A stretch of DNA of 64,000 nt, from contig NZ_AZWQ01000017.1 of NCBI RefSeq assembly GCF_000514815.1, positions 1-64,000 on the forward strand. The letters run 5' to 3'. Source of the DNA: Salinispora fenicalii. Its GTDB lineage: Bacteria; Actinomycetota; Actinomycetes; Mycobacteriales; Micromonosporaceae. Positions 51,655 to 60,302 of this stretch are shown in pieces. The translations under genes and the position numbers were made by a program. Under the pieces are notes generated by a model. That model had not been told where the DNA came from. It searched no databases and worked only from the letters and a program-made list of their open reading frames with translations. How positions within the stretch are numbered: position 1 is the stretch's first letter; each line of letters begins with the position of its first letter.

Positions 51655-53097
51655 TCAGCCGGCGCAGCCGGGGACGTCCACGCAGTTGTTGGGTCGGTTC
51701 TTGATGACCACCGTGCCGGTAGCGGTGTTCAGTTCAACCGTGCCCATGGTGTTGAAGATCCCTCCGCCGTCGGTGACCGCGATGTTCTTGACCACCTTCG
51801 TCCCGAAGAGGGTCAATGTGCCGGAGTTGAAGATGCCGGCGCCCTCGTTGGCCTGGTTACCGATGACCTTGGTGTTTCGCAACACGGCTACTGCCGAGTT
51901 GTCGATTCCGCCGCCGATGTCGGAAGCGGTGTTGTTCTTGATGATGCTGTCCTCGACCACAGCGATGGTGTCCAGCACTTCGGCACCTTCCACGAACAAG
52001 CCACCGGCGACACCGGACAGCGCGGAGTTGTCGGAGAGGTTGACCTTCCGCAGCGTCAACTGCCCGCCTTCGCCGACGCGGATGCCGCCGCCGTTGCCAC
52101 TGGCGGTGTTCTTCGCGACCTTGGTGCCGGTCAGTCTGCCGATTCCGCCGAGTTGATACAGCCCTCCTCCGTCGGATGCCTGGTTGCCGGAGATGCTGCC
52201 GCCCTTGACGGTGATGGTGCTACCGCTTTGGAGAATACCGCCACCCTGGTCGGCGGTGTTGTTGTCGATGTGCGACTTGATGATCTCCAAGAGGCCGGTG
52301 CTGAAGATCCCACCGCCCTGTTCACTGGTGATGTTCCAGTCGACCTTGGAGTACTTGACCCGGGTGGTGCCCAGATTGGCGATGCCACCGCCGTCGCCGT
52401 CGCCGTCGACGATGTTGCGGGTGATGGCGCTGTGGTTGGTGGTCAACGCTCCGCCCGGGTTGACGAGCACTCCCCCACCGTTGCCGTCGGTCTGGCCGCC
52501 GGTGATCTTCAGGTGGTTGAGGGTGAGGTCGCCACCGGTGTCGACGGTGAAGATCCGGAACTCGTCCACGGCGGCGGCGCGTTCGATCGTGGTGTTCTTG
52601 CCGCCGTTGAGGGTGATCGGGGTGACGATCGCCGGCAGACCGGCACCGTCGATGTCCGCGGTGAGCAGGTAGGTGCACTCCTTGGCCAGGTCGAACACAC
52701 CGCCGCCGGTGGCGTTCGCGGACGTGATCGCGGCGATCAGCAAATCGGCGTCACAGGGGACCGGCGTGCCCTTCGGCGTCTCCTTCTTCCCCTTGTCGCT
52801 CTTCCCTTCCTCCTTCTTCCCCTTGTCGCCCTTGCCCTTGTCGCCCTTGCCCTTGTCGCCCTTGCCCTTGTCGTCGTGCTTGGACTTGTCGTTGTCCCGG
52901 TGACTGCCCCCAGGCTGGGTTTCAGCGCTGGTGGCGGCGCGTCCGGCAGTGCCAGCGGCCGGAGCCGCCGCGACGCCGACGGCGGTGAGGGCCAGCCCGG
53001 CTACGCCGGCCAGGCCGACCGCCCACCAGCGCGGCCGCGCCCGGCGTTCGTCTGGGCGGTCGGTCCCGGGTTCGTGGGTGTGATGCTGATGGTTCAT
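51655..53097 (-). CDS. Secreted right-handed beta-helix repeat protein, paralog 3
   Basis: 480 aa. N-terminal helix WWAVGLAGVAGLALTAVGVA, then a highly charged repeat GKGDKGKGDKGKGDKGKKEE (four GKGDK units coded by tandem 15-18-bp repeats near 52800-52870), the conserved module (GTPVPCDADLLIAAITSANA) and about 12 solenoid turns, ending NNCVDVPGCAG. The stretch 52485-52764 is base-for-base identical with paralog 1. The Lys/Asp repeat could bind cell-wall or teichoic polymers. Confidence 0.85.
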   Translation of the reverse strand: MNHQHHTHEPGTDRPDERRARPRWWAVGLAGVAGLALTAVGVAAAPAAGTAGRAATSAETQPGGSHRDNDKSKHDDKGKGDKGKGDKGKGDKGKKEEGKSDKGKKETPKGTPVPCDADLLIAAITSANATGGGVFDLAKECTYLLTADIDGAGLPAIVTPITLNGGKNTTIERAAAVDEFRIFTVDTGGDLTLNHLKITGGQTDGNGGGVLVNPGGALTTNHSAITRNIVDGDGDGGGIANLGTTRVKYSKVDWNITSEQGGGIFSTGLLEIIKSHIDNNTADQGGGILQSGSTITVKGGSISGNQASDGGGLYQLGGIGRLTGTKVAKNTASGNGGGIRVGEGGQLTLRKVNLSDNSALSGVAGGLFVEGAEVLDTIAVVEDSIIKNNTASDIGGGIDNSAVAVLRNTKVIGNQANEGAGIFNSGTLTLFGTKVVKNIAVTDGGGIFNTMGTVELNTATGTVVIKNRPNNCVDVPGCAG

Positions 53098-53198
53098 CGC
53101 GGTGTCGATGTCCTTCCCCCGTGAACGGCGAGGAAGGACCGACCCAAGCCAGGCTTCCTCGGCTACCAGGCAGGCGGTAGCAGCCATCTCGCACGCTA
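53098..53198 (-). promoter_or_regulatory. Promoter and structured leader of beta-helix gene 3
   Basis: -35 TTCGAC, 17-base spacer, -10 TAGCGT (complement of 53193-53198). P1 GCTACC/GGTAGC; GAGGAA (from 53160) can pair with TTCCTC (from 53135), while GTCCTTCC (from 53139) can pair with the ribosome binding site GGAAGGAC (from 53117). The two stems exclude each other, the design of a translational switch. Confidence 0.65.
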
Positions 53199-53415
53199 AA
53201 CCGGCAGTTGTCTCAGTCGAACATGAACACGAAAAACACCCCTAAACCAGACAAAACTGGTCAGCGTCGTTGCCGACGCCCGCGGATCCGACCTCCGGCC
53301 GAAGGCCCTGCGTGACCGGGCCCACCTGATTACAGGACCAATTGCCCTGTCGCCCTCGGCCGGTGGCCCACAGGATTGCCAGTGCCGACAAGGCCGGCTG
53401 AAGGGCAGGAATTAG

Positions 53416-54849
53416 GTGAAACTTCCGATCATCATTCAGGGCGGGATGGGCGTCGGTGTCTCCAGCTGGCGGCTGGCCGCCGCCGTATCCGCCGCAGGCC
53501 AGCTCGGAGTGGTGTCCGGGGTAGCACTCGACGCGTCACTGGCCCGCCGGCTACAGCTCGGCGACGAGGACGGCACACTACGGCAGGCGCTGAGCGCATT
53601 CCCCGCGCCAGAGGTCGCCCAGCGAGTGCTGGACCGCTACTACGTACCGGGAGGAATCCCCGCCGGTAGACCGTTCCGACCGGCGCCACTGCTGAGCATG
53701 CGGCCACGACGGCACGCGAACGAGCTGGCCGTGGTCGCCAACTTCGTCGAGGTCTACCTGGCCAAGCAGGGCCACAGCGGTGTCGTCGGCATCAACTACC
53801 TGGAGAAGATCCAACTCGCCACCCCCGCCGCCGTGTACGGAGCGATGCTGGCCGGGGTCGACTACATCCTGATGGGTGCCGGCCTGCCCAGTGAGATCCC
53901 GTCTCTGATCGACGCCCTGACCCACCATCGACCGGTCCAGTTGCCCGTCGCCGTCGAGGGCAGCCCGGCGGGGGAAACCCACACCGTCGCCTTCGACCCG
54001 CCTGATCTGACCGGCGAGCTACTACCGCCCCTCCCGCGGCCGCGGTTCCTGGCCATCGTCTCCGCCGCCTCCCTGGTCAGCTACCTGGCCCGCAGCCCCC
54101 GCACCTGCCCCGACGGCTTCGTCCTCGAAGGGCCCACCGCAGGCGGCCACTCGGCTCGGCCCCGCGGCAAGATGATCCTCGATGACAACGGCGAACCCGT
54201 CTACGGCGACCGCGACCGGATCGACCTGGCCAAGGTAGCCGCAGCCGGGCTGCCGTTCTGGATCGCCGGCGGGCAGGCCGACCCGCGGCGGGTGGCCGCC
54301 GTTCAAGCGGCCGGAGCCACCGGTGTTCAGGTCGGCACTGCCTTCGCCCTCTGCCGCGAATCAGGAATCAACCCCCAGCTGCGGCGGCAGCTGCTCCAGC
54401 AAGCCACTGACGGGCAGCTCACGATCCACAACGATCCGGCCGCCTCCCCGACCGGCTTCCCCTTCAAGATCGCGCAATTGGAGGGCACCGCCGCGGAGGA
54501 CGGTATTTACCAGGCCCGCGCTCGCCGGTGCGATCTGGGATATCTACGCACCCCGTACCTGCGACCGACCGGCCGGATCGGTTTCCGGTGCCCGGCCGAG
54601 CCGGTAGACGACTACATCCGCAAAGGCGGCGCGGTGGAGGACACCGTGGGTAGCCGCTGCCTGTGCAACGGGCTCATGGGCACAATCGGCCTGGGCCAGC
54701 GACGCGGCGGCAACGACACCGAGCCGCCGATCGTCACCATCGGCCAGGACATCGACGTCCTCACCGAGCTGCACCGGCGCTTCGGGGAGGAGTACACGGC
54801 CACCGACGTGCTGCACTACCTACTCGCGGCAGCCCATTGCGGCAGCTGA
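53416..54849 (+). CDS. PfaD/nitronate-monooxygenase-family enoyl reductase-like protein
   Basis: 477 aa. IIQGGMGVGVSSWRLAAAVS is the FMN-binding opening, ENDING of the barrel shows VLEGPTAGGHSARPRGK and GVQVGTAFALCRESG. Length and the C-terminal PTGFPFKIAQLEGT and RCLCNGLMGTIG segments are those of PfaD-type proteins, which act as trans enoyl reductases in polyunsaturated fatty acid and polyketide synthesis. No synthase genes are in the window. GTG 53416 follows AGGA. Confidence 0.75.
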   Translation: MKLPIIIQGGMGVGVSSWRLAAAVSAAGQLGVVSGVALDASLARRLQLGDEDGTLRQALSAFPAPEVAQRVLDRYYVPGGIPAGRPFRPAPLLSMRPRRHANELAVVANFVEVYLAKQGHSGVVGINYLEKIQLATPAAVYGAMLAGVDYILMGAGLPSEIPSLIDALTHHRPVQLPVAVEGSPAGETHTVAFDPPDLTGELLPPLPRPRFLAIVSAASLVSYLARSPRTCPDGFVLEGPTAGGHSARPRGKMILDDNGEPVYGDRDRIDLAKVAAAGLPFWIAGGQADPRRVAAVQAAGATGVQVGTAFALCRESGINPQLRRQLLQQATDGQLTIHNDPAASPTGFPFKIAQLEGTAAEDGIYQARARRCDLGYLRTPYLRPTGRIGFRCPAEPVDDYIRKGGAVEDTVGSRCLCNGLMGTIGLGQRRGGNDTEPPIVTIGQDIDVLTELHRRFGEEYTATDVLHYLLAAAHCGS

Positions 54850-55061
54850 CCACACCGGCCCCGCGCGCAGCGCTCACCCGCACGGTGGTGCCTGGTGATA
54901 CGACCAAGGACCCGCACGGTCTTGGATGACCCACCGTGCGTCTGTCGGCTGGGGGCGTGGGTTACGGCAGCGGCCCACGCCGCCCTGTCGATGCTAACGC
55001 GACATCAAAAGCACCTATCTTGCCGACTCCAATCATCGACAGGAGCCGCTACTCTCCAGGG

Positions 55062-55331
55062 ATGTCCGAGATTCACCTCGGTTGGCTCGCCCCGCCCCTG
55101 CTGATCGCACTTGTGCTGATCGTCATCGTGCTCCGGAGCCGTCAGCGCAGGGCTGGTCCCCGGACAGACAGCAAACAAGAGACAATGGCGAACGCCCGCA
55201 AGGCGATCCGCCAGAGTGCCCGCCAAAGCCGCCGTCGGCGACCCGGCAGCCTCCGTGGAAAAGGTGGCGGCGGCAGCGAGGGCCAGGCCTTCGACAGCGG
55301 CGCCAGTAGCGATTCCGGCGGCGCGCCATAG
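55062..55331 (+). CDS. Small membrane protein with basic Gly/Ser tail
   Basis: 89 aa. One membrane helix near the N-terminus (LAPPLLIALVLIVIVLRS) then a strongly basic segment (RQSARQSRRRRPGS) and a GGGSEG/GASSDSGG tail. The ATG at 55062 is preceded by CCAGGG. No family recognised. It stands alone 212 bp after the PfaD-like gene. Confidence 0.6.
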   Translation: MSEIHLGWLAPPLLIALVLIVIVLRSRQRRAGPRTDSKQETMANARKAIRQSARQSRRRRPGSLRGKGGGGSEGQAFDSGASSDSGGAP

Positions 55332-55336
55332 CTCTC

Positions 55337-55364
55337 GGGGCTCCCGTACGACGGACGGAGCCCC
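55337..55364. terminator. Hairpin after the small membrane protein gene
   Basis: GGGGCTCC and GGAGCCCC enclose a 12-base loop, starting six bases after the stop. It lies between convergent genes. Confidence 0.5.
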
Positions 55365-55421
55365 GCCCCCACCGCGAAACGGCAGGGACGGGGCCCGGGT
55401 GCAGCTGACTACTCCAGGCCG

Positions 55422-56747
55422 TTACCCGGCGCAGCCGAAGACGTTCACACAGTTGTTCGGACGGTTACCGATAACGGTGGTACCGGTGGCCGTGTTCAGG
55501 TTGACGATCCCAGCCACGTTGAAGATGCCCCCGCCGTCGGTCACGGCAAGGTTGTCGGTGACCTTCGAGGCGAAGAAGGTCAGCACCGCATCTGTGTCGT
55601 TCTGGACGCCGCCACCCGTGTCGGCCTGGTTACCGTCGATCTTGGTATCGGACACCGTGGTCATGCCAGCGTTGAAGATGCCGCCGCCCTGGGCTCCGGC
55701 GGTGTTGTCGACGATGCTGCTGTCCGAAATGTTGGCGGTGGAGCCGCCGACGACATGGAGGCCCGCACCGGTTTCGGCGGTGTTGCCGGCGAGGACGACC
55801 TTCTCCATCGTCAACTGGCCCGTAATGAAGACACCCCCACCAACATCGGCAGCGGAGTTCTTCTTGATGTGGCTGTCGGTTACCGAGCCGATTCCGCCAT
55901 CGACGATGAAGAGCCCGGCTCCCTGGTCGGACCAGTTGCCGGAGACGGAGCTCTTGGAAACATCGACCGTTCCTGCCGTGCTACCGATACCGCCTCCCCC
56001 GATGGTGCCGGTGTTCGCCTTCACCTCAGTCCGGTGCACGGTAAGCACGCCCGTGTTATTAATGCCGCCCCCTTGCAGCGGGGAAGTGTTACGGCTGATG
56101 GTGGAGCGCTTGACGGTGGTGACTCCCTCGTTGGCGATACCACCACCATTGCCGCCGGCGATGTTACGGGTGACAGTGCTGTGGCTGACTGTCAATTCCC
56201 CGCCCGGGATGACGCGGATGCCACCCCCATCGACACCCGCCGTCTGGCCACCGGTAATCGTCAGGTAGTTGAGGGTAAGGTTGCCACCGGCTTCGACAAA
56301 GAAGATCCGGAACTCCTCGGCGGCAGCGGCGCGTTCGATCGTGGTGTTCTTGCCGCCGTTGAGGGTGATCGGAGTGGCGATCCCGGGCAGACCGGCGCCC
56401 TCAATGTTGGCGGTCAGCAGGTAGGTGCAGTCCTCGGCCAGGTCGAACACGCCGCCACCGGTGGCGTTGGCGGACGTGATCGCGGCGATCAGGGCATCCG
56501 TGTCACACGGGACCGGCGTGCCGGACCCGCCGTCTTTGCCCCGGCCGCCCTCGGTTGACGAATGGTCCGCATCGGCCGCCGCGGCGGAACCGGGTACGGG
56601 CTGGTTCGGTTGAGCGTGGGCGGTGGTGGCCAGAGCGGCCGTGGTGAATGCCAGGCCGGTCAATCCGGCCATCCCGACGGCCATCCACCACCGTGGCGGC
56701 CGACTATCAGTACGGCTGGAGCTGTAGACATGTCGTTGAGATGGCAT
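55422..56747 (-). CDS. Secreted right-handed beta-helix repeat protein, paralog 4
   Basis: 441 aa. N-terminal helix WWMAVGMAGLTGLAFTTAAL, short linker, conserved module (GTPVPCDTDALIAAITSANA, CTYLLTANIEGAGL) and about 11 solenoid turns with the GGGI corner (AGAQGGGIFNAGMTTVSDTK). Ends NNCVNVFGCAG. ATG 56747. Same architecture and leader as the other three but no charged linker repeat. Confidence 0.85.
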   Translation of the reverse strand: MPSQRHVYSSSRTDSRPPRWWMAVGMAGLTGLAFTTAALATTAHAQPNQPVPGSAAAADADHSSTEGGRGKDGGSGTPVPCDTDALIAAITSANATGGGVFDLAEDCTYLLTANIEGAGLPGIATPITLNGGKNTTIERAAAAEEFRIFFVEAGGNLTLNYLTITGGQTAGVDGGGIRVIPGGELTVSHSTVTRNIAGGNGGGIANEGVTTVKRSTISRNTSPLQGGGINNTGVLTVHRTEVKANTGTIGGGGIGSTAGTVDVSKSSVSGNWSDQGAGLFIVDGGIGSVTDSHIKKNSAADVGGGVFITGQLTMEKVVLAGNTAETGAGLHVVGGSTANISDSSIVDNTAGAQGGGIFNAGMTTVSDTKIDGNQADTGGGVQNDTDAVLTFFASKVTDNLAVTDGGGIFNVAGIVNLNTATGTTVIGNRPNNCVNVFGCAG

Positions 56748-56860
56748 TGCAGTCTCGGTGTCCTTCCCCGTGAACGGCGAGGAACCCACCACCCAAAGAG
56801 AACGGCGGGTGACGTGTTCCTCAGCTACCAGACAGGCGGTAGCGGCCTCACCCCGAGCTA
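56748..56860 (-). promoter_or_regulatory. Promoter and structured leader of beta-helix gene 4
   Basis: TAGCTC at the -10 position (complement of 56855-56860), P1 CGCTACCGCC/TGGTAGC, CTGAGGAA, a long variable loop, TTCCTCGCCGTTCACGG and GGGGAAGGACA before the start codon. P1 and the GAGGAA/TTCCTC stem are clearest here and in copy 3. Confidence 0.6.
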
Positions 56861-57424
56861 AACCGACACCAAGCCCACAGGATGGCGAACGCGAAGGAAA
56901 TACGCGAAGGAAGTTCTCATGTCGCTAACGGCGCACCCGCCCCACAACGGCTGAGTGGTAGCAGCGGCCGGCCCGCAGTGCGAGACGGGCACGAGTGAAC
57001 CGTTCCTTCATCCGATCGTACGAAACGATCACCGGCGCCCTGGTACTCGGCGAGGGCTGCCTCGAGGTCTTCCACCAGACCGGGCTATCGCCGGTGGCCT
57101 TCGGGACCCAGGAGGTGGCTCGAGGACGGCCAGGAGGCGGATTCGAGCAGTCGTCGCAACGGTGACCCCGTCCCGCAGCAGCGGTGTAATTTGCTGGTGG
57201 TGGGCCGTCTCCGCGCCCTGAAGCGGCAGCGGCGCTGATCGGCGCGACGACGCCGCTTCCTCAAGCCGGCGCTTCCGTCCTCGTCGTCCCGTCAACACGC
57301 CTCACATGATCAGGTGTGTTGCGACAAGTACTGGAACCCGCCCGGAACCACCTGGTCAGTTTTCAGGCGGAGCCGACAGTGTTAGCCACTGCATCAGGCA
57401 CGGCGACGATGATGATGTGCGTCA
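56861..57424. other. Intergenic stretch without a recognised gene
   Basis: A short plus-strand frame at 56995-57165 (56 codons, VNRSFIRSYETITGALVLGE...) is open but has no ribosome binding site or recognised family. Nothing else is visible. Confidence 0.4.
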
Positions 57425-57898
57425 TCAGCCGTTAGCCCGATCTCCCATCCAGCTACCAACTGTCAGGTACGGGGCAAGCGCAGGCGGGATCGTTCCCTGC
57501 CTCAGCACCCACTCATCGCCCAACGACGCCACGACCAGGTCGCAATGGTCGAATCTCAGCAGGACACCGCCCAAGGCTGGCCGCATCGCGTAGCCGCGAA
57601 TGAGAGCGGCGTCTAGCAGCCGATGACCCGGCAGCAGTGCCAGCAGGTCGGGCCACTGCGCCAGGCCCACGCGCGTCTCACCGTGCTCTCCCATGTCGTA
57701 CGCCGCGTACGGCTCGCTGAACTCAAGGCGTAGCAACTCGCCAGACCCATGCGCCATGAGCGGCGGCACTCCCTGAAAGTGCAGCCAAAAGTGCACCAAA
57801 CTCTCCACGTCACCATCACGTTGGCCCTCGTGCCAGTGTCGAGCCTCCGTTACCGCGACGAGGTTACGACCGATGACCTGCTCAATCAGCTCACCCAT
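57425..57898 (-). CDS. Hypothetical protein
   Basis: 157 aa, soluble, no signal or membrane helix. It reads MGELIEQVIGRNLVAVTEAR, with HFWLHFQGVPPLMAHGSGEL and RFDHCDLVVASLGDEW later; the second half looks like a small alpha/beta domain. Not recognised. Size and isolation near mobile-element remnants would fit an orphan immunity protein, but there is no direct support. Confidence 0.55.
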   Translation of the reverse strand: MGELIEQVIGRNLVAVTEARHWHEGQRDGDVESLVHFWLHFQGVPPLMAHGSGELLRLEFSEPYAAYDMGEHGETRVGLAQWPDLLALLPGHRLLDAALIRGYAMRPALGGVLLRFDHCDLVVASLGDEWVLRQGTIPPALAPYLTVGSWMGDRANG

Positions 57899-58353
57899 GT
57901 CCCAGCACGCTACTGGTCAGGCTTGACCTGCCTACCAGGCACGGAGAGCCCTGCCTCCCTCCCGAAGCGCGCGGTTGCCATCCCGTCTGCCGTCGGCCCG
58001 CCCTCCTGGGGAGCGGGCCTCCGCCCGGCCCGCCACGTCAAACCGTGACCCCGCCGCGGCGGACCCGGCGTGCCCTACCCCTACGCCGCGTCGCTCCGGC
58101 GCGGCGCGGCCGACTGCCGGCGACGAACCCCCACCACTTCCACACCCGACTCGTCTACGGCGGCCCCGGGCTCCCCGCTCCCGTGCCAGCCGCCGGGCAT
58201 CAGGCGGGACGGCCGCAGAGCGACAGCGGCAACGGCTGGCACGCGCCCAGGCGGCGGCGCGTGCGGTCCGTTGCGGGCCACCTTGATCGATGTAAGGAAG
58301 GTTCTCACACTCGGCCGGCGGCCGGCCGGGCCTTGCCCTGCGAAGATGGCGGC
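57899..58353. other. GC-rich intergenic stretch without a recognised gene
   Basis: Frames across this stretch are open by GC bias only and show no family features. The promoter of the small gene at 58354 should lie at its right end. Confidence 0.4.
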
Positions 58354-58671
58354 ATGGACCGCTTCGAAGGCCGGTGCTGGCTGGACTGGTGGGCGAACTC
58401 CTCCACCCTGCTTGGCAGCGTCGAGGTGGACGTCGTAATTGCCGCCGTCACCGGCGGGTGGGAGGCCGACGGTCGTCTGGTCAGCGAGAGCGACGAGGAC
58501 CCAGAGGCTGTTGCATTCCTGTGCGAACTCGACCCCGTCTTCACGCTGCGATTCGAAGACGAGAGTGTTGTCGCCGTGACCATTCATCCCACGGATGGGC
58601 ATCGCCGCTTTAGCCTCACCGAGTACACCGGTCCGGTCCAGCGATCGGTCGTCAACCGCACCGCCCTGTAG
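58354..58671 (+). CDS. Small hypothetical protein
   Basis: 105 aa from ATG 58354. MDRFEGRCWLDWWANSSTLL, DEDPEAVAFLCELDPVFTLR and VTIHPTDGHRRFSLTEYTGP form a compact acidic soluble protein. The upstream frame continues but its composition changes, so this ATG is the likely start. No family recognised. Confidence 0.55.
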   Translation: MDRFEGRCWLDWWANSSTLLGSVEVDVVIAAVTGGWEADGRLVSESDEDPEAVAFLCELDPVFTLRFEDESVVAVTIHPTDGHRRFSLTEYTGPVQRSVVNRTAL

Positions 58672-58953
58672 GCACCGCCGGACCTAACTGGCTCGACAGC
58701 AGTTTCACGGCACGTTGATGTGTCGGTACCCGGTGCGAGTCTGGCCTTCGTCGAGCACGCCAGCGCGGCCTTCCCGGCAGATCGCTGGACTCGACGTCGG
58801 AGATACTGAACGGCCTTCCTGTCGCTGATGCGGGCCACGTCCCGCTGGCTCTCGATCGCACCGGCCCCCATGCTGGTCCTCTGAATCCGCTGAGCGACCC
58901 AGCAAGGCCTTTCCTACCGTCCACGATGGCTTCGAATTCGCACCTTTCCACGG

Positions 58954-59454
58954 GTGGGGCTAGCCTGCGGCGACCCCCCGATCCGCCTCACCGGCACCAT
59001 CGCCGCCGTCGACCGGAACACCGGCCGCATTACCGGCCAGCTGCACACCGATGAGCTGCCCGACCGGATGCTGTACAAGGCGTGCGGCAACTGCCGCGGA
59101 TCGGCGTGCCCGGACTGCACCTGGGTCTACCAGGGCGACGCCTACCAAGTCGTCTGTCGCGGCCTGACCGGCGGCAAGGGCGTCCCCGCCTCGGTCGACC
59201 GGCACCCGGTCGTCTTCGCCACCTTCACCACCCCGTCGTTCGGCCCGGTCCACCACCGGCGTCTCGCGCCACACCTGCCGCAGCCGGCAACGTTGCGACT
59301 GCCGCCCCGCGCCCTGCCGCGCCCGCAGCAGCGCCGGCACGTGCGAGCACGGACGTGGCGACGCACCAAAATCGAACGCCGCCTCGCCCCGCGCTGCCGT
59401 CAACGCGGCATCCCCAAGGTCGGCTGCGCCACCCACTCGAAAACCCTTGTCTAA
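58954..59454 (+). pseudogene. repSA replication-initiator fragment
   Basis: IRLTGTIAAVDRNTGRITGQ, LYKACGNCRGSACPDC, YQGDAYQVVCRGLTGGKGVP and HPVVFATFTTPSFGPVH are consecutive blocks from the N-terminal zinc-binding part of RepSA-type initiators of actinomycete integrative plasmids. Normal proteins are about four to five times longer; here recognisable sequence stops near 59265 and the tail is Arg/Pro-rich out-of-frame DNA. Truncated at both ends; a fossil of an integrated element. Confidence 0.75.
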
Positions 59455-59475
59455 GACAAGAGTTATTGCTAGTAT
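59446..59475 (+). promoter_or_regulatory. Promoter overlapped by a palindromic operator
   Basis: TTGTCT (-35, 59447-59452), a 17-base spacer and TAGTAT (-10, 59470-59475) form a good promoter. The -35 lies inside CTTGTCT-A-AGACAAG (59446-59460), a perfect 7-bp dyad. A bound repressor, for example a GntR/KorSA-type protein of the former integrative element, would block the polymerase. It drives the genes from 59512. Confidence 0.7.
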
Positions 59476-59482
59476 TTCCTTG

Positions 59483-59719
59483 ACAGAAACAAGGGGATGG
59501 GGTGAGACTGGATGAGTAATCGGATGGACCAGATCGTCGCAGCGGCGGCGCGGCAGGGCTTCAGCGTCCGCCAAACGCGCACCGGGACATGGATCTTCAG
59601 CAAAGGGATCACGACCCTGACGTTCGAGCACGCGCCACACACTTCTAAATAGTGGATGGACCTGCTCCACACGCTACGCGGCCCCCACCCCATCCGGATC
59701 CGACAGGAACAAGGGGATG
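59483..59719 (+). repeat. Direct repeat flanking the HicA-like pseudogene
   Basis: GACAGAAACAAGGGGATGG near 59482-59500 and GACAGGAACAAGGGGATGG near 59701-59719 differ at one base and lie in the leaders of two successive genes. They carry the ribosome binding region AAGGGGATGG of each, so they may reflect duplication of a leader. Confidence 0.6.
59512..59704 (+). pseudogene. HicA-like gene interrupted by a TAG codon
   Basis: MSNRMDQIVAAAARQGFSVR, then QTRTGTWIFSKGITTLTFEH and APHTSK end at TAG 59650. The same frame goes on WMDLLHTLRGPHPIRIRQ, fitting the C-terminus of small HicA-like RNA-binding proteins; one base change (GAG or AAG to TAG) would restore it. First gene behind the palindrome-controlled promoter. 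If the 46-residue product is made, it probably lacks the last strand and helix. Confidence 0.5.
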
Positions 59720-59731
59720 GAGGAATCCAGT

Positions 59732-60232
59732 ATGACACCCCAGCAGTGGCACGCCGCCGTAACCATTCGCCGCTGGAACGCGCAGCCCAGCGACGACCAA
59801 CTCGCCGAGATCACCCGCGTCCTGCCTGGCTACGGCATCATCGTTGACACCGGCGTTGACCGGGTACGCCTGGAGATGACCATCGAGGCGAGCACCGTCC
59901 GCCAGGCCGCCGACGCGGCCGTCCGCGCGGCCCGGACCGCGCACAGCCAGGCAATCAGCAGTGCACCCGAGGTCACCGCCCTACGCGTCATCACCGCCGA
60001 GGACCACGAACGGGAGATCTCCCGACCACACCCGATGAGCCTCGTTGGCAACGCCGAGATCGCCCGCATCCTCAACGTGTCACGGCAGCGGGTCGAACAG
60101 CTCGCCCGGGAGAACGAGGCGTTCCCGGCCCCGGTCGCCCGGCTGGCCGCTGGCCCCGTATACACCCGGGGCAGCATCGACGCGTTCAACACCGGCTGGC
60201 AGCGCAAACCGGGCCGACCGAAGACGACCTAG
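59732..60232 (+). CDS. AlpA-like HTH protein of the element remnant
   Basis: 166 aa. The C-terminal third (MSLVGNAEIARILNVSRQRV, then FPAPVARLAAGPVYTRGSID) is an excisionase/AlpA-type winged HTH that reads the helix-turn-helix and a proline wing; the N-terminal part is an alpha/beta domain. ATG 59732 has GGAGGA seven bases upstream and is preferred to the ATG at 59717. It may control excision or the promoter at 59446, though it is probably a leftover. Confidence 0.65.
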   Translation: MTPQQWHAAVTIRRWNAQPSDDQLAEITRVLPGYGIIVDTGVDRVRLEMTIEASTVRQAADAAVRAARTAHSQAISSAPEVTALRVITAEDHEREISRPHPMSLVGNAEIARILNVSRQRVEQLARENEAFPAPVARLAAGPVYTRGSIDAFNTGWQRKPGRPKTT

Positions 60233-60302
60233 ACACCACAACGCCCCGCCCGGCTCTGAGGCCAGGCGGGGTGCGGGCAATAGGAGCCCGTCCTAGCCAT
60301 GG

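Noticed and set aside
52800..52875. Short direct repeats as a possible regulatory array
   Set aside because: They encode the GKGDK linker of beta-helix protein 3 in frame.
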